Below are positions 16,500-25,807 of a DNA stretch of 64,000 nucleotides, piece after piece. Where the stretch lies: assembly GCF_040276065.1 (NCBI RefSeq), contig NZ_JBELOI010000002.1, positions 310,001 through 374,000 of the forward strand, written 5' to 3'. Source of the DNA: Castellaniella sp040276065. Lineage in GTDB: Bacteria; Pseudomonadota; Gammaproteobacteria; Burkholderiales; Burkholderiaceae_B. The first letter of the stretch is position 1, and every line of letters begins with the position of its first letter. The notes beneath the pieces are model-generated. The model worked only from the letters and a program-made list of their open reading frames with translations, did no database searches and had not been told where the DNA came from. The position numbers and the translations under genes were made by a program.

Positions 16500-18444
16500 C
16501 CGGGCTTGCCGGGTGGGCGGGCTGCCCCGGCAGGCTGATCGTGAACCGGGAGCCTGCGCCGGGCTGGCTCTGGCAGCGGATGTACCCACCGTGCCGCGCC
16601 GCGACTGTCTGGGCGAAGGCCAGCCCCAGGCCGCTGCCGGCGGGTTTGTCCGCCCCCGCGGACGCACGCCAGAAAGGTGTGAACAGGTGCTCGATCTGGT
16701 CCGGGGCGATTCCCGGCCCGGTGTCCTGGACGTGGATGTGCCAGAACCGCTCATCGAAGGTCAGGCCGCAGTCGATGGCGCCGCCGCTCGAGCTATACAG
16801 GATGGCATTGTCGAGGAGATTGCCGAGGGCGCGAGCCATCAGGTCCATGTCGATCGCCAGGACCGCCTCGCGCTCGCCGCCGTCGAAGCGCAGGTCGATG
16901 CCGCGCTGTGCGGCCCGGGGCCAGCGGCGATCGCAGCAATCCTGGATCAGATCCTGCAGAATGCAGGGGCGGATGTTCAGGACGGCCGATTCGGCGCGCG
17001 CCAGTTGAACGAACTGATCCACCAGCCTCAGCGTGGCGTGGGCCTGCTGCTCGATATGCGCCAGGGCGTCGGTCTCGGACCATTTCAGCGGCGCCTGGCG
17101 GCGCAGCTCGATGGTCGCCAGGATGCTGCTCTGGGGAGATCGCATGTCGTGCGAGATGAAACCCAGGGTTTCCTCCTGCGCCTTGGCGGCCTGCTCCAGG
17201 CGCGAGATCGCCCGGTGCAGGCGGACGGCCCGCTCGGGCAGCGTGTCGGGACCGGATTGGCCGCTGGACTGTGGTTCGTCATGCAGAGGGATCCGCAAGC
17301 GCTCCAGCTCGGTGTCGATGTGTCCAAGCGAGGCCTCCTGGCAACGCCAGCTCCACAATGGGTAGGCGAGCAGGAGCGCGATCACCGGGCCCGCCGGCGG
17401 CAACCAGTATCGTGCCCATTGCATCAGTAGGGCGTCGAGGGCGAGAAAGACCGCCAGCGCCGCCAGTGCGCTGGCCAGACTCCATCGAGGGGACAGGACG
17501 CGCAGGCCCAGACAGACCGGCAGGACCGGGAGCAGCGCCGCCAGTGCCAGGACCAGTGGCGGCGCCAGGCGGATCCACGAGCCGCCTTGCAGGTTTTGCA
17601 GGCTGTTGGCGAGGATCTCGACCCCGGCCATCAGGCCGCCGCCGATGGCGGTGGGCAGGCGGTCGCCCAGCCCGGAGGCCCAGGCGCCGATGAGCACGAT
17701 GCGGTCCCGGAAGACCTCATCGGAGATCTGGCCGCTCAGCACGGCGGCGTACGGATAGAGGGCGTAGCCGTGGTCGGGATCCGCGAACTGGATGTATGAG
17801 GCGGCATCCGGCGCGATGGCCTCGGCCCGCCGCGTGGCGGCGTGGTTGCCGCCAATGCGGGCGAGCTCCAGTGCGAAATGAGGCATCGGCGGGCCGCCTT
17901 GCGCGGGCGTGCGGCGCAATTCGATCCAGCGCAGGGTGCCGTCCGGGTCGGGTTGCGCGTCGATGCGGCCAACGGCCGCCGCGGCCCGGACCAGTTCGGG
18001 CAGCGGGGCGATCCGGTGCTCTCCGGTGGGATCCAGGACTATGGGCAGGACGACGCGTCCATGCCGGGCGATGGCCTGCGCGAGGATCGCATCGCCGCCC
18101 GGCCGGGTAGGGTGCGGCTCGGACAGGATGAGGTCCAGCCCGACGGCCCGCGCCTGTCCCAGGTGCTCGAGCAGGGCCGCGTGGATCGAGCGTCGCCAGG
18201 GCCAGTATCCCAGGGTTTCGATGCTGGCATCGTCGATGGCGATGATGGCGATGTCGCGGCTCGCGGCCGGGTGCGCGACCGCCTGCATCCCCAGGTCGTA
18301 GCTCAGGCGGTTGATCTCGCGGATGCCGGGGGCGTCGCTCCAGAGGGACAGGAGAATCGCCAGCAGGGACAGCGCGAGGGTGAGGCTCAGCCACTCGGCC
18401 CGCAGGCGGCGCCTGAGACCGCTGGGGTAACGGGTGCCCGCCAC
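16486..18444 (-). CDS. CHASE2-domain sensor histidine kinase
   Basis: 652 residues. TM1 (17-36) precedes a CHASE2 extracytoplasmic sensor domain (about 40-290, with AIIAIDDASIETLGYWPWRR and the terminal DRLPTAIGGGLMAGVEILAN). Three closely spaced helices (about 295-366) follow, then a histidine kinase: H-box SHDMRSPQSS (H432), N-box LGNLLDNA (N546), DTGPG, LFTPFWRA and GSGLGLAF. CHASE2 with three following helices is a known bacterial sensor layout, and its ligand is generally unknown. It is the last gene of the operon, 10 bases after the LysM-FecR gene. The partner is surely the OmpR-type regulator two genes upstream. The conserved catalytic residues appear intact. Confidence 0.92.
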   Translation of the reverse strand: MAGTRYPSGLRRRLRAEWLSLTLALSLLAILLSLWSDAPGIREINRLSYDLGMQAVAHPAASRDIAIIAIDDASIETLGYWPWRRSIHAALLEHLGQARAVGLDLILSEPHPTRPGGDAILAQAIARHGRVVLPIVLDPTGEHRIAPLPELVRAAAAVGRIDAQPDPDGTLRWIELRRTPAQGGPPMPHFALELARIGGNHAATRRAEAIAPDAASYIQFADPDHGYALYPYAAVLSGQISDEVFRDRIVLIGAWASGLGDRLPTAIGGGLMAGVEILANSLQNLQGGSWIRLAPPLVLALAALLPVLPVCLGLRVLSPRWSLASALAALAVFLALDALLMQWARYWLPPAGPVIALLLAYPLWSWRCQEASLGHIDTELERLRIPLHDEPQSSGQSGPDTLPERAVRLHRAISRLEQAAKAQEETLGFISHDMRSPQSSILATIELRRQAPLKWSETDALAHIEQQAHATLRLVDQFVQLARAESAVLNIRPCILQDLIQDCCDRRWPRAAQRGIDLRFDGGEREAVLAIDMDLMARALGNLLDNAILYSSSGGAIDCGLTFDERFWHIHVQDTGPGIAPDQIEHLFTPFWRASAGADKPAGSGLGLAFAQTVAARHGGYIRCQSQPGAGSRFTISLPGQPAHPASPAMHS

Positions 18445-18454
18445 GCTCGCCGGG

Positions 18455-19582
18455 TCAGAAGGATTGCAGCGTGACGGGCGTCCCGTCGGTGGTCAGCACC
18501 GGCAGGCCGTCCGCGCTGGTCAGGCCGCCTTGAAGGCGCAGGGCGACGGTGGCGTCCCGACCCTCGATCCCGAGATCGTCGATGCCGCGTACGAACACAT
18601 GGTACAGGCCGCCGAGGGCCGGCAGCCGGACCGGGGGCGCGGCGAAGCGCTGGCTGTGCGCCAGCAGGGCACCCTCGGCATCCTGGGAGACGCGGACGCG
18701 GTACGCGACCGCCCCGGGGAGCGCGGGAAAGTCCAGTGTCCCATCGGTGCCCACGTCCTGCGCGGCCGGCAGTTGGGGCGCCGACAGCAGGGGGCGGATG
18801 CCGCGGAATGTGCCGGATGTGTCGTAGACCATGCCCTGGTTGGCGTCGATGCGTTGTTCGGCCTGTCCCGCGTCGCTGCTCACCGCGGCGCGCCCGTGCA
18901 GGATTTCGTGGCGTGAGCCATCGGTGTCCGCATGGACGCGCAAGCGCGTGCCCCGTACGCCCGTAACGGTCGCTGGCGTGCGGACCTCGAACCGTCCGAC
19001 GCCGGTATTTCCGGGTGCCACGATGGTTTCGATCGATCCTTGGCGAATCTCGAGAATGGTGTCGGTGAGTCCGGCACCCTGGAAGGCCCGGAGGTGCCCG
19101 ATTCGCAGCTCGGTACCCGGCGCCAGCGTCAGCAGGCTGCGGTCCTCGAGCTGGATGGTGGCCGTGCCGCTGCCGCCGCTGCGCAGGATCTGGCCGTCGG
19201 CCAGCGCCTCGCCCGGGCGCAGCGGTCGATCATCCAGCGTGACCGTGCCCTTGACGTGGATGATGCTGGTGTCCGCGGGCCGCTCGGGGATGAGCGCAAA
19301 CGGGATGCGCAGCACCGAGCCGATCCGCAGGGCGTGAGTATCGTCGACCTGATTCAGGCGCTGCAGGACGGTCCAGTTGGACGGCTGCAGCGTATAGCGG
19401 TGCGCGAGCTGCTCGAGCGTGTCGCCGGCCTCTATTTGGTAGAGGAAGTCCTCGCCGCGCGCGCCCAGCGGCTGGCTCGTTGCCAGCGGGGGCAGGGCCA
19501 GGCCCGCGCACAGCAGGCCCAGCCACAGACCGCGCCGGGGCAGGAGTCGAAGGAGACTGGAGGGATGCTCGGTAGAGGTCAT
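18455..19582 (-). CDS. Exported LysM-FecR domain protein
   Basis: 375 residues from the ATG at 19582, which overlaps the response-regulator stop (ATGA), the deciding argument against the longer frame to 19780. A signal sequence (GLWLGLLCAGLALPPLA) precedes a LysM-like peptidoglycan-binding motif (about 47-96: YQIEAGDTLEQLAHRYTL...IGSVLRIPF), a FecR-type beta domain (about 108-210: GTVTLDDRPLRPGEALADGQIL, FEVRTPATVTGVRGTRLRV), and a C-terminal fibronectin-like part (PALPGAVAYRVRVSQDAEG). This architecture occurs beside CHASE2 proteins in other proteobacteria. It may present a cell-wall signal to the CHASE2 kinase in the periplasm. Role inferred from domains and coupling. Confidence 0.85.
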   Translation of the reverse strand: MTSTEHPSSLLRLLPRRGLWLGLLCAGLALPPLATSQPLGARGEDFLYQIEAGDTLEQLAHRYTLQPSNWTVLQRLNQVDDTHALRIGSVLRIPFALIPERPADTSIIHVKGTVTLDDRPLRPGEALADGQILRSGGSGTATIQLEDRSLLTLAPGTELRIGHLRAFQGAGLTDTILEIRQGSIETIVAPGNTGVGRFEVRTPATVTGVRGTRLRVHADTDGSRHEILHGRAAVSSDAGQAEQRIDANQGMVYDTSGTFRGIRPLLSAPQLPAAQDVGTDGTLDFPALPGAVAYRVRVSQDAEGALLAHSQRFAAPPVRLPALGGLYHVFVRGIDDLGIEGRDATVALRLQGGLTSADGLPVLTTDGTPVTLQSF

Positions 19583-20313
19583 GGGTCGGATTGAGGAGTG
19601 GACAGGAGTTCGAGCCGGTAGCCCAAGGCGTAGGAGGCGCTCAGCAGCGCGCCGCAGGCCGGCCCGAGCTGGAGCTTCTTGCGGATGTTCGACAGGTGGG
19701 TGTCCAGTGTACGCGAGGTGCTGGGCACTTCGCGGTTCCAGACCAGGGCGCTGAGGTCGTCGCGGGAAAACAGGCGCCATGGGTTACGCAGGAACAATGC
19801 CGCCAGGTCGAATTCCTTGGGCGTCAGGGAAATGGCAGCGCCCCGCAGGCGGATCTGCCGGGTGGCCACCTCGACCGTGAAGTCGCCCAGCATGAAATCC
19901 GATTCGAGAGGCGTCGCCTGCCCGTTGCGCCGCAACAGGGAGCCGATGCGCGCCAGCAGCTCCGCCGGACGCGGGGGTTTGCCGATGTAGTCGTCGGCGC
20001 CGGCGTTCAGGCCTTTGACGATGTCTTCTTCGTGTGTGCGATTGGTGACGAAAATGACGGGAATGGATTGGCCGCGGTTTGCGCGAATCCATTGCAGCAC
20101 CTCGATGCCGTCGATGCCCGGGAGCTCCCAATCCAGCAGGAGCAGATCGAAGGATGCGCGGTTGCGCAGCGCCGCGAGCAGCGTGTTCCCCTCGCTGAAG
20201 AGCTGGCAGGTGAAACCCGCTTCCGACAGAATCTGCCGTACCCATTCCGCCTGGATAGCATCGTCTTCGAGAACGGCGATGGAATCGGCATGGGGCGTGG
20301 CGGGGCTGTTCAT
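19579..20313 (-). CDS. OmpR/PhoB-family response regulator
   Basis: 244 residues. It has a receiver domain (1-125) with the acidic pair in VLEDD, phospho-acceptor D61 in LLLLDWELPG, the conserved Thr/Ser strand VIFVTNR and Lys in DDYIGKPPRP, followed by a winged-helix DNA-binding domain (about 145-240: SLTPKEFDLAALFLRNPWRLFSRDDL...RTLDTHLSNIRKKL). It overlaps by ATGA both the upstream diguanylate cyclase gene and the downstream LysM-FecR gene, so the three are translationally coupled. It is the obvious output of the CHASE2 kinase in the same operon. Targets unknown. Confidence 0.93.
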   Translation of the reverse strand: MNSPATPHADSIAVLEDDAIQAEWVRQILSEAGFTCQLFSEGNTLLAALRNRASFDLLLLDWELPGIDGIEVLQWIRANRGQSIPVIFVTNRTHEEDIVKGLNAGADDYIGKPPRPAELLARIGSLLRRNGQATPLESDFMLGDFTVEVATRQIRLRGAAISLTPKEFDLAALFLRNPWRLFSRDDLSALVWNREVPSTSRTLDTHLSNIRKKLQLGPACGALLSASYALGYRLELLSTPQSDP

Positions 20314-21818
20314 GGTGCCTCTTGGTGGGTCGAGGGTGACGGTGGGGGAGTAGGAGAGGCTTGCGCCGACGGTTCGATCCCGGCGTCGTGGTTGTGCGCT
20401 CGATTCCCTCCCATGCGCTTTGCCCGATACATGGCCTGGTCAGCATACGCCAAAAGCCCCGTCAAGGTGGCATAAGGTGCCTGGGAGGTATGGATGCTGC
20501 CGATGCTGACGGTTATGCGCAACGGAAGGTCGCCGTCCGCGTGCGGAATTTCGGCCGCCCCCACGCGGACGCGTAGCCGTTCGGCGATTTCGAGGATGTC
20601 CGGCAGCGTGGCGTCCGGCAGCAGCAGGCTGAACTCCTCGCCCCCCATCCGGCCGCAGAGATCGTGCGGCCGGATGGCCTCGCGGATGATGCGCGCGAAC
20701 TCGCGCAGGACCCGATCGCCCGCCGGATGCCCATGAGTGTCGTTCACGCGTTTGAAGTCGTCGATGTCCAGCATCAGCAGGCCGCTGCCCTTCGGGGTCG
20801 GAGGGTGGCTTTGCAGATGTTCCTGCGTGTCGCGCAGGAACGCCTGCCGCGACAGCGTCCGCGTGAGCGCATCGTGGTCCAGGGCCTGGCGCAGGGCCTC
20901 GATGGTGTCGCTACGGGCGGCCAGGATGCCGGAGACCAGCAATGGCGCGCCGACCATCAGCAGGACGCCGAGCCTCAAGGAGGCGAAGTCCCAGGGTTGG
21001 CTGCCCGAGAGCGGGGTTTGGGTGCTGACAAGTATCCAGCCGTAGGCGATGCCCAGGGTGGTGATGGCGGCTGCGGCCGCCGCCAGCCACGCGGTGGTGC
21101 TTTGACGGTAGACGAGCGCACAATACAACAGGGCGGGGGCGGGGAAGATCACAGCCCCGGGGCCGCCGATCAGGGCGCACAGCACGAAGCTTGCGGCCAG
21201 CACGGCGATCGGCAGCCACTTGGCGGCGATGCGCTGTCGCGCCGCTCGGCCGGGGCGTTGCGGCTTGTGGCGGGCATCGGCCGTGCGGCGCCTGGGGAGC
21301 AGCAGGATCGGTGGCAGAAATGCGCTATAGCTCAGCAGTTGTCCAAGAAACCAGTTGGCGGCGCTCAGAACCCACTGGGCGCCGGGGGGTTGGAGGGTGA
21401 GGGAGACGGCTGCGTGCGTGGCGGCCGCGACGACCCCCACCAGCAGGAGGCGCGCGACGGCCCGCGGGCTGCGCAGGCTTTCCGGTGCGCCAAAAGGTGC
21501 CAGGATGCGCCAGGCGACGAGGAGGCCCGACAGATCGATCAGGCTGTGCGCCAGGGCCAGGGCCAGGGGCTCATTCCAGGCGAGGTTGGCGAGTGTCAGG
21601 CCGAACAGGATTCCGGCCCAGCCTTGCGGGGCGCTCAGGGCTGGGTAACGCAGCAGCAAGCCGGCCAGCACGGCATTGGCGGGCCACAGGACGGCCAGGC
21701 TATCGGCGGGGCGGGTTGTGAGGCCGAGCGCCGCCAGCAGGAAAGCGGCAGCCATGGCCAGGGCGGCCAAGGCCGTGTGCTGCCCGTGACGAGGCCAACG
21801 ACGGAATGCCGGATACAT
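20310..21818 (-). CDS. Membrane diguanylate cyclase with MASE1-like sensor domain
   Basis: 502 residues. The first ~310 residues hold about eight hydrophobic helices with a MASE1-like pattern (VLWPANAVLAGLLLRYP, GILFGLTLANLAWNEP). After a coiled segment comes a GGDEF domain (HDALTRTLSRQAFL ... MGGEEFSLLLPDA), with GGEEF as active-site motif, so it should make cyclic-di-GMP. No clear RxxD inhibitory site was noted just before GGEEF. First gene of the four-gene signalling operon; its stop overlaps the response-regulator start by ATGA. It couples c-di-GMP synthesis to the two-component pair, by expression if not by direct contact. Confidence 0.9.
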   Translation of the reverse strand: MYPAFRRWPRHGQHTALAALAMAAAFLLAALGLTTRPADSLAVLWPANAVLAGLLLRYPALSAPQGWAGILFGLTLANLAWNEPLALALAHSLIDLSGLLVAWRILAPFGAPESLRSPRAVARLLLVGVVAAATHAAVSLTLQPPGAQWVLSAANWFLGQLLSYSAFLPPILLLPRRRTADARHKPQRPGRAARQRIAAKWLPIAVLAASFVLCALIGGPGAVIFPAPALLYCALVYRQSTTAWLAAAAAAITTLGIAYGWILVSTQTPLSGSQPWDFASLRLGVLLMVGAPLLVSGILAARSDTIEALRQALDHDALTRTLSRQAFLRDTQEHLQSHPPTPKGSGLLMLDIDDFKRVNDTHGHPAGDRVLREFARIIREAIRPHDLCGRMGGEEFSLLLPDATLPDILEIAERLRVRVGAAEIPHADGDLPLRITVSIGSIHTSQAPYATLTGLLAYADQAMYRAKRMGGNRAHNHDAGIEPSAQASPTPPPSPSTHQEAP

Positions 21819-22027
21819 GTCTTGGATCGAGTCAGGGTGGATCGGTCGTAATCGAATTTATCAGGGCGCTCCCAAGTAATACCATTTGATAACAATATTT
21901 AATGATTCGAGGATGCCGATGTCTCTTTTGTGCGGCCGGTTCATGGGTTTTTGCAATTCTTGAATAGTACAAGAGGGGGGTGAATGGAATAATGTATGTA
22001 ATTCTGTAATAAAGTGAACCCATTTGC

Positions 22028-22216
22028 ATGAAAAACAACATGGACGGCGATCAGGCCTTTGTAGCGGATTATTACGGGCGTCGGGAGACGCCGAGCTCGC
22101 CGCATGATCTGGATGAGTGTGACGAATGGCTGATCCGCAATGTGCGGGTATGCTCCCGCCAGGAATATCTGCGCTATCGGGACTACCTGATCTGCAGGGG
22201 GCATCCCGCCAAGTGA
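22028..22216 (+). CDS. Small protein of unknown function
   Basis: 62 residues, rich in Asp, Arg, Tyr and with two Cys (DLDECDEW, DYLICRGH), no signal or membrane segment. Codon use after the first few codons resembles the neighbouring genes (G/C at third positions), while the region upstream is strongly AT-rich, which supports a real gene. A convincing ribosome site is missing; an ATG at 22040 is an alternative start. It diverges from the diguanylate cyclase operon across a 209-base AT-rich gap. No family recognised. Confidence 0.45.
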   Translation: MKNNMDGDQAFVADYYGRRETPSSPHDLDECDEWLIRNVRVCSRQEYLRYRDYLICRGHPAK

Positions 22217-22265
22217 GCAACGGGCGAGCGCCGGGGGCCGTGGCCGCGGAATCGGCGCCGAAGTG

Positions 22266-23177
22266 TCAGGCGGCCGCCCAGGTGCGCGTGCGTTGGATCA
22301 CGAAGTCGATCAGGGTGCGGGCGGCCAGTGTCTGGTAGCGGCCAGGCATGCGCAGCAGGAACATGCGTGTGCCGAATACGCTCAGGCGCCAATCGTCCAG
22401 GGCCAGCACGATGTGTCGATCAGCGACGGCCGAGGCCACCAGATAGTCCGGCACCAGCCCCACGCCCAGGCCGGCGAGGATGGCTTCCCGCAGGAACTGG
22501 AAATTCTCGGAGGCCAGCGTGGGATTCAGCATGATCTCCCGCCTGGTTTGCCCCTGATAGGCGGCCAGGCGCAGTGCCCGCCCGTGGACGGTGGACGTGA
22601 TCAGAGGGATATTCGGCAGATCCTCCAGGCGCTCCGGCACGCCGTGTAGAAGGGCGTATTGCGCGGAGGCGCAGATGACATGGCGCACTTCGCAGAGCTC
22701 GTGGGCCACCATGTGCTGGGGCGGTTCCGACATGACGCGGACGGCGATGTCGATCTCTTCGCGCAGCAGGTCATCGATGCGGTTTTCAAATACCACGTCC
22801 AGGGCGATGTCCGGATAGGCGCGTTTGAATTCGATCATCCAGTCGGACATGATCAAGTGCCCGAAGCCGGTCGGCAGGCTTAGGCGCACTGAGCCGTGCA
22901 GGCCCCGCCCCAGCGAATCGACCGACTCGCGCGCGGCGAGTAATTCATCGCGGATGATGCGCCCGTGCTGGTAGAGTTTCAGGCCGAGTTCAGTGGGTTC
23001 GACGCGACGCGTCGTGCGCCGCAGCAACTGCTGCCCCAGAGATTGCTCGAGCTGTGTGAGGTGGTAGCTGATGTTGGCGCGGCTCATCTTGAGCGTGCGT
23101 GCGGCCTTGCTGAGGTTGCCCGCATCGATGATGTCCACGAGCAGGATCAGCGACTGCGCATTCAGAGGTCCAGCCAT
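22266..23177 (-). CDS. LysR-family transcriptional regulator
   Basis: 303 residues from the ATG at 23177. It has the N-terminal HTH (LVDIIDAGNLSKAARTLKMSRANISYHLTQLEQSLGQQLLRRTTRRVEPTE) and a periplasmic-binding-protein-like effector domain (about 92-300: GSVRLSLPTGFGHLIMSDWMIEFKRAYPDIAL ... GLGVGLVPDYLV). It diverges from the 3-hydroxyacyl-CoA dehydrogenase gene, with an inverted repeat in the gap, so it probably controls that gene and itself. Effector unknown. Confidence 0.92.
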   Translation of the reverse strand: MAGPLNAQSLILLVDIIDAGNLSKAARTLKMSRANISYHLTQLEQSLGQQLLRRTTRRVEPTELGLKLYQHGRIIRDELLAARESVDSLGRGLHGSVRLSLPTGFGHLIMSDWMIEFKRAYPDIALDVVFENRIDDLLREEIDIAVRVMSEPPQHMVAHELCEVRHVICASAQYALLHGVPERLEDLPNIPLITSTVHGRALRLAAYQGQTRREIMLNPTLASENFQFLREAILAGLGVGLVPDYLVASAVADRHIVLALDDWRLSVFGTRMFLLRMPGRYQTLAARTLIDFVIQRTRTWAAA

Positions 23178-23197
23178 CAAGAATCCTTGACAGAATG

Positions 23198-23213
23198 TTC
23201 ATATTATTTTGAA
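23198..23213. promoter_or_regulatory. Candidate LysR binding site
   Basis: TTCA-N8-TGAA, a perfect short inverted repeat in an AT-rich patch, lies 21 bases upstream of the LysR start codon in the divergent gap. Its size and place fit the LysR-type T-N11-A boxes. Inferred only. Confidence 0.4.
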
Positions 23214-23391
23214 TTGTCTAATAGGATCGAATGCTTCACAATCGATTTGTCGATGAACCGAGAACGCAAAGGGACCTGCGCCTCCTGCGCTGCGACGAGG
23301 GCACGACGCGGATTCGGCAGCCCGCCATCGAACAGCGCCCGGTGCGCCCGGTTTGATCGCCTGCCCTCTTTTGCACGCACGGACGATACGT

Positions 23392-24690
23392 ATGGAGACT
23401 CCCGTTCATCCCATTGTCGAGGCGCAAGCGCTCGATTATCTGCTTGCCGCGCGGCGCCAGGCAGGCCTTCTGCCCGACGAGTGGCGGGCCAGCCCGCGTG
23501 AGGTCCGCCGCGTCGCGGTCATCGGCGCCGGGACCATGGGCACTGGGATCGTCATCGCCCTGCTGGAGGCCGGCATGGCCGTCGTCCTGCTCGACCGGGA
23601 CGACGGCGTGGTCGAGCAGGGTCGGCAGCGCATCGTCCAGCACTACGAGCGCCGTGTGTCGGCGGGCAAGATGAGCGGCGAGCTCGCCGCGACCCGCCAG
23701 TCCGCGTGGGTCGTCACCACTGACTGGGCGAGCCTCGCCGATGTGGATCTGGTCATCGAGGCGGTCTACGAAGATCTTGCGGTCAAGCAGGAGGTCTTTC
23801 GCCGGATCGATGCGTCGGCCGGCCCGGACGCATTATTGGCGACCAATACGTCCTATCTGAATATTGATGATATTGCCGCTGCGACGCGGCGTCCCCGGAA
23901 TGTCCTTGGTCTGCATTTTTTCAGCCCTGCGCATGTCATGCGGCTGCTCGAAGTGGTGCGGGCGGCGCAAACCTCGCCCGTCGCGCTCGCCACCGGCATG
24001 GCGCTGGGCGCCAGGCTCGGCAAGACGGCAGTGCTGGCCGGCAACGCCTTTGGCTTTATCGGCAACCGGATCTATAACGCCTATCGCCGGGAATGCGAGT
24101 TCATGCTCGAGGACGGCGCCTGGCCCGAAGACGTGGACCGGGCCTTGACGGCATTGGGCTTCGCCATGGGGCCGTTCGCCGTGGCGGATATGTCCGGCCT
24201 GGATATCGCCTGGCGCATGCGCCGCGCGCAGGCCGCCACACGCGATCCGCGCGAACGCTATGTCTCGATACTGGACCATTTGTGTGAGCTCGGCCGCTTG
24301 GGCCGCAAGACGGGTGCCGGCTATTACGCCTATGTCGACGGTCGGGCAGCGCCGACGACGGACGATGTGGTCCGTGGCCTGATCGAGCGCTCCAGCACCC
24401 AGCGTGGGATGACGCGCCGCGCGCTCGCCCCCGAGACCATCCAGCGCAGGGCCTTGCTTGCCATGGTCAACGAAGCGGGCTTGCTGCTTGCCGAGGGCGT
24501 GGCCCTCAGGCCAAGCGACGTCGATGTGGTGCTGACGGAAGGCTACGGTTTCCCCCGGGCGCTGGGCGGCCCCGTCTTCTGGGCGCGCCACCAGGCGGCG
24601 GAGCGCCTGGCGGCTGATCTGCAGGCCCTGTGCGAGGCGGCCGGCCATGGCTTTGTACGCGCCGATCTTTCCGTCTTTTCAGGCAATTGA
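23392..24690 (+). CDS. 3-hydroxyacyl-CoA dehydrogenase (NAD-dependent)
   Basis: 432 residues from the ATG at 23392. An N-terminal lead of about 38 residues precedes the Rossmann NAD-binding loop VAVIGAGTMGTGIVIALLEAG. Family motifs follow: NTSYLNIDDIA, GLHFFSPAHVMRLLEVV (catalytic His) and GNAFGFIGNRI with the conserved Asn. Two copies of the C-terminal helical domain follow (about 215-310 and 335-425), as in the two-domain single-function enzymes of FadB type without the hydratase part. It oxidises 3-hydroxyacyl-CoA to 3-ketoacyl-CoA in fatty-acid or related degradation. Monocistronic; probably controlled by the divergent LysR protein. Confidence 0.88.
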   Translation: METPVHPIVEAQALDYLLAARRQAGLLPDEWRASPREVRRVAVIGAGTMGTGIVIALLEAGMAVVLLDRDDGVVEQGRQRIVQHYERRVSAGKMSGELAATRQSAWVVTTDWASLADVDLVIEAVYEDLAVKQEVFRRIDASAGPDALLATNTSYLNIDDIAAATRRPRNVLGLHFFSPAHVMRLLEVVRAAQTSPVALATGMALGARLGKTAVLAGNAFGFIGNRIYNAYRRECEFMLEDGAWPEDVDRALTALGFAMGPFAVADMSGLDIAWRMRRAQAATRDPRERYVSILDHLCELGRLGRKTGAGYYAYVDGRAAPTTDDVVRGLIERSSTQRGMTRRALAPETIQRRALLAMVNEAGLLLAEGVALRPSDVDVVLTEGYGFPRALGGPVFWARHQAAERLAADLQALCEAAGHGFVRADLSVFSGN

Positions 24691-24767
24691 CTGCACAGAG
24701 GTTTTCCGCATGAGTGCCCAGGCGCTGTCCGCCATGCGGGCGGATGACCTCGTGCACATCGTCGCGC

Positions 24768-25655
24768 TCAGTAGCCCGGCGGCAGAGCCGGCGCCGTCAG
24801 CCGCGGGCCGTCGAAGCCAGGCACCTCGCTGAACCGCGTATCGCCGGTTTCCCAGTCGCGCTGGGCCTGGGCGATCAGGGCGCGCTCGGGGGCGACGAAA
24901 TTCCACCACATGTGAATCTCGTACCCCAGCGGCTTGCCCCCCACCAGGATGGCGCGGGCGGTGGGCGCCAGCGTCAGGGCGCACCGGTCGCGGCCGCGAC
25001 CGAGGACGGCCAACTCATTGGCGGCGAAGGTCTGGCCATCGATCGTTGCCGCGCCCTCGAGTACCATGAGCCCGTACTCGAAGCCCGGATCCAGCGCGGG
25101 CGTGAGGGTGGCGCCCGAGTCGCTGCGCAGGTCCAGACCCACCAGCGGCGAATACAGGCGGGTCGGCGCGCGGTGCCCCTCCCAGGTGCCGGCGAGCAGC
25201 GTGAGGTCGCAGCCAGCCGCCGACCAGCGCGGCAAGTCCGGATAATGATCGAAGGCGGGAGGGCAGTCCCAGTGGGTCTGGGGCAGGGCGATCCACAGTT
25301 GGGCCGCGTGCAGAGTCGTTTCTCCTGACAGGGATTCCTCGGTATGCGCAATGCCGCGTCCCGCCGTCATCAGATTGATCTGGCCGGGCCGGATCGTCTG
25401 GACGTTGCCGAGGCTATCGCGGTGCAGGACCTCGCCTTTGATCATCCAGGTGAACGTTTGCAGGCCGATGTGCGGGTGCGGACCGACGCGCATGCCGCCG
25501 CCGGGAGCGAAGGTCGCTGGGCCGGCATGGTCCAGGAAGCACCAGGCGCCGATCGTGCGGCAGTGGCGCGAGGGCAGCAGGCGGTTGACCGCCAGGGCGC
25601 CGCCGATCTCGGCGGTGCGCGCTTCGATGCGTTGGAGAGGGGCGGGGTCGGTCAC
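24768..25655 (-). CDS. Pirin family protein
   Basis: 295 residues with two cupin domains. The metal ligands typical of the N-terminal pirin cupin are present: GPHPHIGLQTFTWM, VLHRDSLG and GIAHTEES. The C-terminal pirin domain is at about 170-280. Bacterial pirins are iron proteins, some with quercetinase activity, others modulating enzymes; the role here is open. It converges towards the 3-hydroxyacyl-CoA dehydrogenase gene and diverges from frmA with a 152-base gap. Confidence 0.9.
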   Translation of the reverse strand: MTDPAPLQRIEARTAEIGGALAVNRLLPSRHCRTIGAWCFLDHAGPATFAPGGGMRVGPHPHIGLQTFTWMIKGEVLHRDSLGNVQTIRPGQINLMTAGRGIAHTEESLSGETTLHAAQLWIALPQTHWDCPPAFDHYPDLPRWSAAGCDLTLLAGTWEGHRAPTRLYSPLVGLDLRSDSGATLTPALDPGFEYGLMVLEGAATIDGQTFAANELAVLGRGRDRCALTLAPTARAILVGGKPLGYEIHMWWNFVAPERALIAQAQRDWETGDTRFSEVPGFDGPRLTAPALPPGY

Positions 25656-25807
25656 GGCAGGCTCCTGGGACGGCTCGGATAGAATTCAGCATAGCATCGC
25701 CCCGTGGTCGCTGGCGCATCCGGGCCGAAATTGCTACGGTGGGCCGCCACGGCGGCCTCGCGCCATGATTCAGGCGGTCCAGTGTCGCCATCAACAAGGA
25801 GCCATCC

